Assembly (NCBI RefSeq): GCF_900099905.1
Contig: NZ_FNEE01000027.1
Coordinates: forward strand, 1 to 64,000
Reading direction: 5' to 3'
DNA from: Mesorhizobium muleiense
GTDB lineage: Bacteria > Pseudomonadota > Alphaproteobacteria > Rhizobiales > Rhizobiaceae
DNA length: 64,000 nt
Notes under the pieces: model-generated
Database searches by the model: none
Seen by the model: the letters and a program-made list of their open reading frames with translations, nothing else
What the model was told of the DNA's origin: nothing
Shown here: positions 17,273 to 25,453 of the stretch, in pieces
Numbering within the stretch: the stretch's first letter is position 1
Layout: every line of letters starts with the position of its first letter
Translations under genes and position numbers: made by a program

Positions 17273-18328
17273 TTATTTGGCGTTGGGGTTCGGCATCCAG
17301 GCCGGCATCGCGACATCGGCATGGGCGAACTGCGGCAGCTTGGCCGAGAGGTCTTCCATGTTCTTGATGTCCTTGTCGATCAGGTCCTTCTGGCTGATCA
17401 GCGTCGGCGGCACGATGACGTTTTGGCCGGGGTCTTCGCCGGCCAAAAGCTGCGCCAGCGCGCGCACCGAAACCTGGCCGACGACGGCCGGGTTGGTGGC
17501 AGCCGTTGCCGCCCAGGCGCTGTCGGGCTCGCGCATCGCGGCGATGTCGGAGGTCGAGATGTCGGCCGAATAGATCTTGATGTCCTGTGACAGGCCGGCC
17601 TCGTCGACGGCGATCTTCACCCCCTTGGCGAATTCGTCAAAGGGCGCGAACATCACCTTGATGTCGGGGTTGGCCGACAGCACCGAACGGGCCTGGTTGG
17701 CGACGGAATTGGCGATCGGGTTGTCGAGCGTGCCGAACATCGCCGCCTCGTTGATGCCGGGATATTTCTTCTTGAACTCGACCCAGGTCTCGTTGCGGCG
17801 GTCGAGCGGCGCGATGCCGGCGACATAGACGTAGCCGGCCTTCCAGCCCTCGCCATTGTCCTTGATTGCCTGCTCGAGAGCGAGGCGTGCAAGGTCGCGG
17901 TCGGACTGCTCGATCTGCGGTATTTTGGGGTTCTCGAGGTTGACGTCGAAGGCGACGACCTTGATGCCGGCGTCGACCGCGCGCTGGGCGGCTTCCTTCA
18001 TCGATTCCGTCAAGCCGTGCTGGATGATGATGCCCTGAACGCCGAGCGCGATGGCCTGGTCGACCATGTCCGCCTGAAGGGCGGCATCCTGACGGCTGTC
18101 GAGGACGCGCAGATCGACGCCAAGCGCCTTGGCCTGCGCTTCGACACCGGACAGATAGGCCTGGAAGAAGTCGCCGGTCGAGAGATAGCGGACCAGCGCG
18201 ATCTTGACGGCGCCGGGCTTGTCGAACGGCGCCGGCCTGTCCTGCGCCATCGCCGGGACCTGCATCAGCAGCGCAGCACCGGCAAACCCGATTGCTGCCT
18301 TCCCCAAAACTCTTCTTGTGATCTTCAT
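17273..18328 (-). CDS. Ribose-type ABC transporter substrate-binding protein (probable methylthioribose uptake)
   Basis: I start at ATG 18328 with GGAGGAGA just upstream, giving 351 residues; the frame is open 27 bases further. A twin-arginine-like/Sec signal peptide (TRRVLGKAAIGFAGAALLMQVPAMA) is followed by a periplasmic sugar-binding domain of the RbsB type. Typical segments are VDQAIALGVQGIIIQHG, GIKVVAFDVNLENP and DIKVMFAPFDEFAKG. It is the last gene of a leftward operon (ATPase, permease, binding protein) that diverges from mtnK-mtnA. The context suggests the ligand is 5-methylthioribose or a related 5-modified ribose. That assignment is inference. Confidence 0.9.
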   Translation of the reverse strand: MKITRRVLGKAAIGFAGAALLMQVPAMAQDRPAPFDKPGAVKIALVRYLSTGDFFQAYLSGVEAQAKALGVDLRVLDSRQDAALQADMVDQAIALGVQGIIIQHGLTESMKEAAQRAVDAGIKVVAFDVNLENPKIPQIEQSDRDLARLALEQAIKDNGEGWKAGYVYVAGIAPLDRRNETWVEFKKKYPGINEAAMFGTLDNPIANSVANQARSVLSANPDIKVMFAPFDEFAKGVKIAVDEAGLSQDIKIYSADISTSDIAAMREPDSAWAATAATNPAVVGQVSVRALAQLLAGEDPGQNVIVPPTLISQKDLIDKDIKNMEDLSAKLPQFAHADVAMPAWMPNPNAK

Positions 18329-18390
18329 GCTGTCTCCTCCACTTGTTGAATTCAAATTTTAGCCGGTCGAAAATCCTGTCCGTCGAAATC

Positions 18391-19410
18391 CTACCTGTTG
18401 CCCCTGCCGGAAAGGGCGAAGGTGAAGACCAGGGCAATCACGAGAACCACGCCCTTTATGAAATCCTGCGTGTAATAGGGCGCGTTCATCATCGTCAGGC
18501 CCTGCAGCAGCACGCCGACAAACACCGCGCCGACAGCCGTGCCGAAGGCGTTCGGCTTGGCGGCGCCAAGAACCGCGTAGCCGATGAGTGCCGCAGCCAC
18601 TGCGTCCAGCAGGAGATTATTACCCGAGGCGATGTCGCCGCGTCCAAGCCGGGCAGCGAGCAAAATGCCGCCGATCGAGGCAAAAACCCCTGAAATAACG
18701 TATGCCCAGATTTTGTATGCCTTGACAGGCGCGCCGGCGAGCTCGGCAGCCCGTTGGTTGCTGCCGACCGCATACATCATGCGGCCGAAACGGGTGTATT
18801 CGAGAAAGAACCAGATCAGCACCGCAAGCACGAGCAGCACGACGACCGAAACCGGGATGAGGTTGGGGATGAAGAAATCGAAGCGGTGGCGGCCGAGCGC
18901 CAGGAAGCCGGCGCCGAACGTGCCGTTGGCGACCGAGCCGTCAGGCATCGTCATGCCGGTGGCGATCGAGCGGCCCTCGGTCGGGATTCGCTGCAAGCCG
19001 ACGAGCAGGAACATCATGCCGAGCGTCGCCAGAAGGTCCGGTACACGCATATAGACGATCAGCCAGCCATTGATGAGGCCGACGATGACGCCGATCGCGA
19101 GACAGGCGACAACCGCGACGACAGCGTTCTGCTCCAGCACCACCATGACATAGGCGGCCGCCATCATGGCGCTGGTGGCGACGGAGCCGATCGACAGGTC
19201 GAAGCCGCCGACGACCAGGGTGGCGGTGACGCCGAGCGCCAGCACGCCGGTGATGGCGACGGACTGGAAGATGAAGACGGCGCTCTGCGGCGAGACGAAG
19301 CCATCGGCGGCGATGGCGAAATAGGCGATCAACCCGAACAGCAGAACGATGAAGCCATAGCGGATGGCATGGCCGCGCGCGGCTGCCATCCTTACCCAAC
19401 CCGAACTCAT
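18391..19410 (-). CDS. Ribose-type ABC transporter permease
   Basis: From ATG 19410 (GGAGAG ribosome site) this is a 339-residue inner-membrane permease of the RbsC/AraH class, with about eight to ten hydrophobic helices. The family signature GATLVVGGFDLSIGSVATSAMMAAAYVM is represented by TATLVVGGFDLSIGS near residue 75, and ALIGYAVLGAAKPNAFGTAVGAVFVGVLLQGL lies near residue 290. It sits between the ATPase and binding-protein genes with short gaps and would form the channel of the same importer. Confidence 0.92.
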   Translation of the reverse strand: MSSGWVRMAAARGHAIRYGFIVLLFGLIAYFAIAADGFVSPQSAVFIFQSVAITGVLALGVTATLVVGGFDLSIGSVATSAMMAAAYVMVVLEQNAVVAVVACLAIGVIVGLINGWLIVYMRVPDLLATLGMMFLLVGLQRIPTEGRSIATGMTMPDGSVANGTFGAGFLALGRHRFDFFIPNLIPVSVVVLLVLAVLIWFFLEYTRFGRMMYAVGSNQRAAELAGAPVKAYKIWAYVISGVFASIGGILLAARLGRGDIASGNNLLLDAVAAALIGYAVLGAAKPNAFGTAVGAVFVGVLLQGLTMMNAPYYTQDFIKGVVLVIALVFTFALSGRGNR

Positions 19411-19445
19411 GCCCTCTCCATTCCACGTCCCATTATCTGCCCGCC

Positions 19446-20957
19446 TCACGCTGCGCTGTGCAGCGGCCCGCCCGCCACTTCGGCCAGCAGGCGCTCGAGG
19501 TCGATGTCGGCGTTGCGATGCTCACCGACGATTGTCTGCTCCGACATCACCAGGATGCGGTCGGCGGTCTCCAGCGCCTCGTCGAGCTCGGTGACGAACA
19601 GCAGCGTCGCACGGCCGTTCGCGCTCGCCCGCAGCTTGGCGGCGATGTCGCGCCTGGCTGAAATGTCGACGCCCTGAAACGGCTCGTCCAGTATGAACAG
19701 TCTTGCCGCCTGCGACATCCAGCGGGCGACCATCACCTTCTGCTGGTTGCCGCCGGAAAGCGCCGACATTTCGTCCTTCTCCGAGCGGCAGACGATGCCC
19801 AACTCCCCGATCTGCCGGCGGGCGATGGCGCGCTCGACGCGGCCCTTGAGGACGCCCAAACGCGACATCCGCCTGTGGAACGGCAGGCTGATATTTTTCT
19901 GGATGTTGAAGTCGCCGACGATCCCGTTTTCGCCCCGGTCCTTGGCGACGAGAAACACGCCGGCGGCGATCGCCTCGCCTGTCGACCCCGGTGCATAGGC
20001 TTTGCCGTTCAGCACCATGGTGCCGGACAGCGGCTTGCGGGCGCCAAACAGCGTCTCGGCGAGCGCTGTCTTGCCGACGCCGACGAGGCCAGTGATGGCA
20101 ACGACCTCGCCGTCGCCGAGCGTCAGCGAGATCGGGCTGGAACGTTCGGCAATGCGCAACCCGTCGATCGTCAGGACTGGCCTGGCCGAATTCCTGGCGA
20201 CGATCCGGTCGAGGTGGATCTTGCGGCCGAGCATGGCGTTGACCGCGCCTTCATAATCGAGCGGCTTGCTGTCGAAAACGCCTGAGATGACGCCGTCGCG
20301 CATCGAGACGATCCGGTCGGCAAGCCGCCTGATGTCCGACATGCGGTGCGAGATGTAGAGGATGGCGACGCCCTGCTCGCGAAGCCTGTCGAGCAGCGCG
20401 AACAGCCGGTCGGCCTCGGCACTGGACAAGGACGAGGTCGGCTCGTCGAGGATCAGCACTTTCGGCTGATGCGCCATGGCGCGGGCAATCGCCACCATCT
20501 GGCGATCGGCCAGCGAGAGATCGCTGATCCGGGCCTTCAGGTCGATCATCAGCCCCATGCGGTCGGCAACCGCCTTTGCCTCGCGGCGCACCCGGCCCGA
20601 ATTGAACAGGGTCGGCGCGCCGCTGCCGCTCAGCCTGTCGAGCGTCAAATTGGTGGCAACGTCGAGATCGGTGACGACACCGTCATTGATGTTCTGATGG
20701 ACGGTGACGACGCCGGCGCGGATCGCCGCCGCCGGCGTTTTCGGCGCGAAGTTTTGGTCGGCGAGGCTCATCGTGCCGCTGCCGCGCTCATAAACGCCGC
20801 TGATGATCTTGACCAAGGTGGATTTGCCGGCGCCGTTGGCGCCCATCAGCACGGTCAATTCACCGGCATGCAAATCGAGCGAGACGCCGCCAAGCACCTC
20901 GATAGGGCCGAAGGATTTCCTCAGGCCGTCGACGCGGAACACGGCATCATTGCCCAT
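19446..20957 (-). CDS. Ribose-type ABC transporter ATPase (two fused NBDs)
   Basis: I start at ATG 20957, preceded by GGGAGGAA, for 503 residues. As in RbsA, two nucleotide-binding domains are fused. The first has GANGAGKST, the relaxed signature LSLADRQMVAIARAM and LILDEPTSSLS. The second has an altered Walker A (GLVGVGKTAL), a full LSGGNQQKV signature and FILDEPFQGVD. This one-good-one-variant pattern is normal for the family. It is the first gene of the leftward operon. A perfect palindrome (20994-21022) lies 36 bases upstream of its start and also 70 bases upstream of mtnK. Confidence 0.92.
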   Translation of the reverse strand: MGNDAVFRVDGLRKSFGPIEVLGGVSLDLHAGELTVLMGANGAGKSTLVKIISGVYERGSGTMSLADQNFAPKTPAAAIRAGVVTVHQNINDGVVTDLDVATNLTLDRLSGSGAPTLFNSGRVRREAKAVADRMGLMIDLKARISDLSLADRQMVAIARAMAHQPKVLILDEPTSSLSSAEADRLFALLDRLREQGVAILYISHRMSDIRRLADRIVSMRDGVISGVFDSKPLDYEGAVNAMLGRKIHLDRIVARNSARPVLTIDGLRIAERSSPISLTLGDGEVVAITGLVGVGKTALAETLFGARKPLSGTMVLNGKAYAPGSTGEAIAAGVFLVAKDRGENGIVGDFNIQKNISLPFHRRMSRLGVLKGRVERAIARRQIGELGIVCRSEKDEMSALSGGNQQKVMVARWMSQAARLFILDEPFQGVDISARRDIAAKLRASANGRATLLFVTELDEALETADRILVMSEQTIVGEHRNADIDLERLLAEVAGGPLHSAA

Positions 20958-20993
20958 TCGTTCCTCCCTGGCGACGACGCTATGGGCTGTTCC

Positions 20994-21022
20994 GGCAATT
21001 GTCAACACGATTGACAATTGCC
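20994..21022. promoter_or_regulatory. Perfect palindrome between transporter operon and mtnK
   Basis: GGCAATTGTCAA (20994-21005) and TTGACAATTGCC (21011-21022) form a perfect 12-base inverted repeat with a 5-base spacer, exactly between the two divergent start regions. It is a strong operator candidate for coordinated control of transporter and kinase/isomerase genes. The cognate regulator could be the SorC-type protein at 13434-14399; no regulator is encoded at the site itself. Confidence 0.75.
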
Positions 21023-21092
21023 AGAGGGCTTCCTAGCTTGGACCAACCGTGATGGCTCCACTAAGATGAGAGCACGTAAACGGGAGGTGAGG

Positions 21093-22364
21093 ATGACTGG
21101 GAAATTGCCGTTCGAAGCACTGTCGGTCGAAACACTGGCGGCACGCCTCGGCGCCAACGCGGCGCTGTGCTCGCATATCGGCAAGGACACGAGCCGCTGG
21201 AAGGTTCGCGAGGTCGGCGACGGCAATCTGAACCTGGTGTTCATCGTCGAGGGTGCGCAGGGTGCGGCCGTCGTCAAGCAGGCCCTGCCCTATGTCCGCC
21301 TGGTCGGCGACAGCTGGCCGCTGCCGCTAAAACGTTCCTTCTTCGAATATCACGCACTGACCCGGCAGCAGGCTAGAGCGCCCGGTTCGGTGCCGGCGAT
21401 CCATCACTTCGACGAAGGCCAGGCGCTGATCATCATGGAATATCTGTCGCCGCACATCATCCTGCGGCGCGCGCTGATCGAGGGCCGGCAACTGCCCAAC
21501 ATCGCCAGGGACATCGGCCTGTTCATGGCCCGCACCCTGTTTCGCGGCTCCGACCTGCATATGGCGACCAGGGATCGCAAGGCCGATCTGGCGCTGTTCG
21601 CCGACAATGTCGAGCTTTGCGACATCACCGAGAACCTGGTGTTCTCGGACCCGTATTTCGATGCCAGGATGAACCGGCATACGAGCCCGCAGCTCGACAG
21701 CATCGTTGCAGAATTGCGCGCCGACCGCGACCTCAAGGTCGAGGCGCAGCGGCTTAAGCACATTTTTGCGGCCAATGCAGAGACGCTGCTGCACGGCGAC
21801 CTGCATTCCGGCTCGATCATGGTCACCGAGACAGAAACGCGGATGATCGATCCCGAATTCGCCTTCTACGGCCCGATCGCCTTCGACGTCGGCATGCTGC
21901 TCGCCAATTTCTGGATGGCGTTCTTTTCGCAGCGTGGCCACGAGCAGAACGGAACGCGCGACGCCATGCGCGCCTATCTGCTCGGAGTGACGGTCGAGAC
22001 ATGGTCGGTGTTCCGCAGCGAGTTCTCGCATCTGTGGCGGACCGAGCGCACCGGCATGCTCTACCAGCAAAGCCTGTTCGAGGATCAGGGCGACAGGCTT
22101 GGCGCCGAACAGGCGCTCGACCACATGCTGCACCAGGTGTGGACCGACATGCTGGGCTTTGCCGGCGTCGAGGTGCACAGGCGCATTCTGGGCCTCGCGC
22201 ACAACGCCGATTTCGAGACCATTGCCGACGCCGATCTGCGCGCCACATGTGAGGCAAAGGCGCTGAAATTCGGCCGTCACATCGCCGTCAACCGGCGCCA
22301 GATCCACAGCATCGACGAGGTCAACAAACTGTCCGCACTGATCGAACGGGAGAACAGGATTTGA
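21093..22364 (+). CDS. mtnK: S-methyl-5-thioribose kinase
   Basis: From ATG 21093 (GGGAGGTGAGG upstream) this is a 423-residue protein of the aminoglycoside-phosphotransferase-like kinase fold. The catalytic loop HGDLHSGSIMV and the metal-binding IDPEFAFYGPIAFDVGMLLAN closely match MtnK, which phosphorylates 5-methylthioribose at O1. The N-terminal nucleotide loop VREVGDGNLNLVFIV is also characteristic. Its stop overlaps the mtnA start by four bases, so the two are translationally coupled. It is divergent from a ribose-type importer that probably brings in its substrate. Confidence 0.9.
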   Translation: MTGKLPFEALSVETLAARLGANAALCSHIGKDTSRWKVREVGDGNLNLVFIVEGAQGAAVVKQALPYVRLVGDSWPLPLKRSFFEYHALTRQQARAPGSVPAIHHFDEGQALIIMEYLSPHIILRRALIEGRQLPNIARDIGLFMARTLFRGSDLHMATRDRKADLALFADNVELCDITENLVFSDPYFDARMNRHTSPQLDSIVAELRADRDLKVEAQRLKHIFAANAETLLHGDLHSGSIMVTETETRMIDPEFAFYGPIAFDVGMLLANFWMAFFSQRGHEQNGTRDAMRAYLLGVTVETWSVFRSEFSHLWRTERTGMLYQQSLFEDQGDRLGAEQALDHMLHQVWTDMLGFAGVEVHRRILGLAHNADFETIADADLRATCEAKALKFGRHIAVNRRQIHSIDEVNKLSALIERENRI

Positions 22365-23452
22365 ACGTCGGCGACCGCCACTACCGCACCATCTGGCTGA
22401 GCGATGACGGGCGTTCGGTGGAGATCATCGACCAGCGCTGGCTGCCGCATGATTTCCGCGTCGAAAAAGTCAACACCGTTGCCGGCATCGCCACGGCGAT
22501 CCGCGACATGTGGGTGCGCGGCGCGCCGCTGATCGGCGTCACCGCCGCCTATGGCGTCGCCATGCAGATGGCCGACGACCCTTCGGATGCGGCACTCGAC
22601 GGCGTCTGGGAGGTCTTGCACGAAACCCGCCCGACCGCGATCAATCTGCGCTGGGCGCTCGATGAGATGCGCAATTTGCTGCGGCCGCTTCCATCAGGAC
22701 AGCGCGCCGAGGCGGCTTACCGGCGCGCCGGCGAAATCGCCGACGAGGATGTCGGCCTCAACCGCGCCATCGGCGTCAATGGGCTTGAGATCATCAGGGA
22801 AATCGCAGCACGCAAGCAACCGGGCGAGCCGGTCAACATCCTGACCCACTGCAATGCCGGCTGGCTGGCCACCGTCGACTACGGCACCGCCACGGCGCCG
22901 ATCTATCTGGCAACGGAAGCCGGCATTCCCGTTCATGTCTATGTCGATGAAACCCGCCCGCGCAACCAGGGCGCCCAGTTGACCGCATGGGAGATGGCCG
23001 GCCACGGTGTGCCGCATACACTGATCGTCGACAATGCCGGCGGCCATCTGATGCAGCGCGGCCAGATCGACATGGTCATCGTCGGCACCGACCGCACCAC
23101 CGCCGACGGCGATGTCTGCAACAAGATCGGCACCTATCTGAAGGCGCTGGCCGCCGCCGACAACGACGTGCCGTTCTATGTCGCGCTGCCGTCGCCAACC
23201 ATCGACTGGACCGTGGGTGACGGGCTGGCCGAAATCCCGATCGAACAGCGTTCCAGCGACGAGGTCTCACTGGTCTGGGGCAAGACCGCGAGTGGCGAGA
23301 TTGCGCAGGTCCGCATCTCGCCGGAGACGACGCCCGCGGCAAACCCGGCCTTCGACGTGACGCCGGCGCGGCTGGTCACCGGATTGATCACCGAACGCGG
23401 CGTCGCCAGGGCGTCGCGCGACGGCTTGAAGGCGATGTTTCCCGAACGCTGA
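22361..23452 (+). CDS. mtnA: S-methyl-5-thioribose-1-phosphate isomerase
   Basis: This 363-residue protein is of the MtnA/eIF2B-related fold. RGAPLIGVTAAYGVAM lies at residues 53-68, the catalytic cysteine is C164 in LTHCNAGWLA, and the catalytic aspartate is D244 in VGTDRTTADGDVCNKIG. It converts methylthioribose 1-phosphate to methylthioribulose 1-phosphate. The start is a TTG inside the mtnK stop (TTGA), an unusual start that relies on coupling. The later genes of the classical methionine salvage pathway (mtnB, mtnC, mtnD) are not in the window, which leaves the product free for an aldolase route. Confidence 0.92.
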   Translation: MNVGDRHYRTIWLSDDGRSVEIIDQRWLPHDFRVEKVNTVAGIATAIRDMWVRGAPLIGVTAAYGVAMQMADDPSDAALDGVWEVLHETRPTAINLRWALDEMRNLLRPLPSGQRAEAAYRRAGEIADEDVGLNRAIGVNGLEIIREIAARKQPGEPVNILTHCNAGWLATVDYGTATAPIYLATEAGIPVHVYVDETRPRNQGAQLTAWEMAGHGVPHTLIVDNAGGHLMQRGQIDMVIVGTDRTTADGDVCNKIGTYLKALAAADNDVPFYVALPSPTIDWTVGDGLAEIPIEQRSSDEVSLVWGKTASGEIAQVRISPETTPAANPAFDVTPARLVTGLITERGVARASRDGLKAMFPER

Positions 23453-23681
23453 TGGATCCTGCTCCCACGGATACTGCTGAGACGGTTGGCAGCGGACCCT
23501 AAATATCAAGACTGACGGCTCGCCGGACCCCTGAAAAGACCCGGCCTCGCCGGCAATGCCAAATGCGATGTCGATCCACCACATGATCCGACAAGGCCGC
23601 CACCAGCTGGCGCAGCCGACGGCGCGGGACTGCGGAATTGGCTCTCGTGAACGCGTTCGTCCCAAACGGGTTGCCAATCGA

Positions 23682-23701
23682 TGGTAGTGTGATTATACCA
23701 G
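23682..23701. promoter_or_regulatory. Shared operator motif, site 1 (upstream of apnO)
   Basis: TGGTA (23682-23686) and TACCA (23696-23700) form an inverted pair around the core ATTATACCAG (23692-23701), 54 bases before the apnO ATG. TTGCCA at 23671 lies 17 bases ahead of TATACC, so the site may overlap a sigma-70 promoter. The core recurs at 27580-27589 and 35227-35236. TGGT/ACCA half-sites suit the GntR/FadR-type regulator encoded at 34416-35126. The remainder of the 302-base gap after mtnA holds no gene. Confidence 0.65.
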
Positions 23702-23754
23702 TTACTAAGGTGACGATCGGCAGGGTCATCGTTGAAGATCAGGAGTAGGGCTAG

Positions 23755-24582
23755 ATGACTACGATTGCGCTGTTTGGTGCCGGCGGCAAAATGGGTTACC
23801 GCCTGTCGACCAATTTTCGCGGCTCTCCCTACATCGTACGCCATGTCGAGGTCAGCGACGCCGGCCGCGAGCGGCTTAAGATCGGGCTGGGCCTCGACGC
23901 GGTCAGCGCCGATGAAGCCCTGAACGGCGCCGAGGTGGTTATCCTGGCGGTTCCCGACACCCATATCGGCAAGGTCGCGGCCAGCATCGAGGGCAAGCTT
24001 GCGCCCGGCACAATGGTGGTCGTGCTCGACGCCGCAGCGCCTTTCGCCGGTCATTTGCCGAAGCGGCCGGACCTGACCTATTTCGTCACCCATCCCTGCC
24101 ATCCGCCGATCTTCAACGACGAGACGGACATGGCGGCCAAGAAGGACTATTTCGGCGGCGTCAAGGCCAAGCAGCATATGGTCAGCGCGCTGATGCAGGG
24201 ACCGGAGGAGGATTTCGCCAAGGGCGAAGCGATCGCCAAGATCATCTGGGCCCCGGTGATGCGGTCGCATCGCGTCACGGTTGACCAGATGGCGCTGCTC
24301 GAGCCGGGCCTTTCGGAGACCGTCTGCGCTTCGCTGCTGGTCGTCATGAAGGAAGCGGTCGACGAGGTCGTCGCGCGCGGAGTCGACCAGCAGGCCGCGC
24401 TCGACTTCCTGCTTGGCCACATGAATGTGCTCGGCGCCGTCATCTTCGGCGAGACCAAGGGCGTGTTCTCCGACGCCTGCAACAAGGCTATCGAGTTCGG
24501 CAAGCCGGTGCTGATGCGCGAAGACTGGAAGCGGGTCTTCGAGCCGGAAGAGATTGCAGCGAGCATCCAGCGCATCACCTGA
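23755..24582 (+). CDS. apnO: D-apionate oxidoisomerase-like NAD(P) enzyme
   Basis: This 275-residue protein has an N-terminal Rossmann motif (IALFGAGGKMGYRLS) and an all-helical C-terminal domain of the 6-phosphogluconate-dehydrogenase type (DQMALLEPGLSETVCASLL). The FVTHPCHPPIFND segment near residue 115 is distinctive. The family matches D-apionate oxidoisomerase, described in D-apiose catabolism, which oxidises D-apionate with hydroxymethyl migration to 3-oxo-isoapionate. The window also holds candidates for the kinase and RuBisCO-like enzyme that act next, and they share an upstream motif with this gene. AGGAG lies about nine bases before the ATG. It is separated from the rest of the pathway by two leftward genes. 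Confidence 0.8.
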   Translation: MTTIALFGAGGKMGYRLSTNFRGSPYIVRHVEVSDAGRERLKIGLGLDAVSADEALNGAEVVILAVPDTHIGKVAASIEGKLAPGTMVVVLDAAAPFAGHLPKRPDLTYFVTHPCHPPIFNDETDMAAKKDYFGGVKAKQHMVSALMQGPEEDFAKGEAIAKIIWAPVMRSHRVTVDQMALLEPGLSETVCASLLVVMKEAVDEVVARGVDQQAALDFLLGHMNVLGAVIFGETKGVFSDACNKAIEFGKPVLMREDWKRVFEPEEIAASIQRIT

Positions 24583-24597
24583 GGCGGAAGCCGCCCT

Positions 24598-24620
24598 CCT
24601 TCTCCTCTCGTAGGAGAAGG
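24598..24620. terminator. Hairpin between convergent genes
   Basis: CCTTCTCCT (24598-24606) and AGGAGAAGG (24612-24620) form a 9-base stem with a CTCGT loop, between the ends of apnO and the glycine-rich protein gene. There is no long T tract on either strand, so it may be a weak bidirectional terminator. The arms resemble the CTTCTCC hairpins of the larger repeat elements. Confidence 0.45.
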
Positions 24621-24632
24621 TACAGGCGCGTC

Positions 24633-25391
24633 CTATGTCACCGCGGTGACCCTGCCCGCCGCATCGAGGCGACAGCCGACTCGCGCCTGCCGAACCTCGA
24701 CGCCGCCTTGTCTTGCATAGTGTATGCGCACCTCGATCGGCGCCGTGAGCGCGCCCCGACGTTGCTGCAACGGGCCCGCGCTTACCGCGTGAACAAGCAC
24801 GGCGCCAAGCGGCGTCGCGGCCGACGCGATCGCCGTGCGGCAGGCGCGCACCACAGCTGGTGGGATACCGGGTTTGGCTTTCAGTGGCGCCATAAACGGA
24901 TAGCCATAGGTGATCCGCGCCGACGTGTTGCGACCAGTTCCGGAAGGCCTGAGCTTGCGTGGCAGGATGGCGAATTGACTCGCAGCCTTGGCCTTGGTGG
25001 TGGCTGGCGTGATGCCGGCATTGCTGCTCGCGGCTTGCCCAGCGCCCAGCGCCGGGTTGCCTGGCTTACCTCCTGGAGCGGTGCCCGATGCGGACGAAGG
25101 GTCGCCCACCCCGACACCTGTCGACAGGCCGCCGCTTGCGCCGCCGAGGTTGCCGCTGACGCCAAGTCCGGCACCGAGCGATCCCTTGCCCGCGCCGAGC
25201 GATCCGCCAAGGCTTACTCCCCCTACTCCGTCGACGCTCGAGCCGCCCGCCACCGAGGCGCCTTTCGGGCCGGCGCTAAGGCCAGCACCGACCCCGACAC
25301 CGCCAAGTTTGCCGCCAAGCCCCGCCTCAAGAGCCGAGGCAGGGCAAATTGCGATCGCGACGGTCAATGCGGCTGCGACGTATTTGTTCAT
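24633..25391 (-). CDS. Glycine-rich secreted protein of unknown function
   Basis: I place the start at ATG 25391 (AGGAGG nine bases upstream); another ATG lies two codons earlier. The 252-residue product has a signal peptide (YVAAALTVAIAICPASA) and a low-complexity glycine/serine/alanine stretch of about 90 residues with GVGVGAGL-type repeats. A proline/alanine linker leads to a C-terminal ~100-residue domain with two cysteines (VRACRTAIA and VGCRLDAAG), which could form a disulfide. Hydrophobic strands such as LGAVLVHAV and PIEVRIHYA suggest a small beta domain. I do not recognise the family. It lies 62 bases downstream of the polysaccharide-export-like gene, probably in the same transcript, which hints at a cell-surface role. 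Confidence 0.8.
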   Translation of the reverse strand: MNKYVAAALTVAIAICPASALEAGLGGKLGGVGVGAGLSAGPKGASVAGGSSVDGVGGVSLGGSLGAGKGSLGAGLGVSGNLGGASGGLSTGVGVGDPSSASGTAPGGKPGNPALGAGQAASSNAGITPATTKAKAASQFAILPRKLRPSGTGRNTSARITYGYPFMAPLKAKPGIPPAVVRACRTAIASAATPLGAVLVHAVSAGPLQQRRGALTAPIEVRIHYARQGGVEVRQARVGCRLDAAGRVTAVT

Positions 25392-25453
25392 CACCATATT
25401 CCTCCTGCGGCATGTATTCGGCCCGCCGAAATGCCCTTCACGATCAGCCCTCG

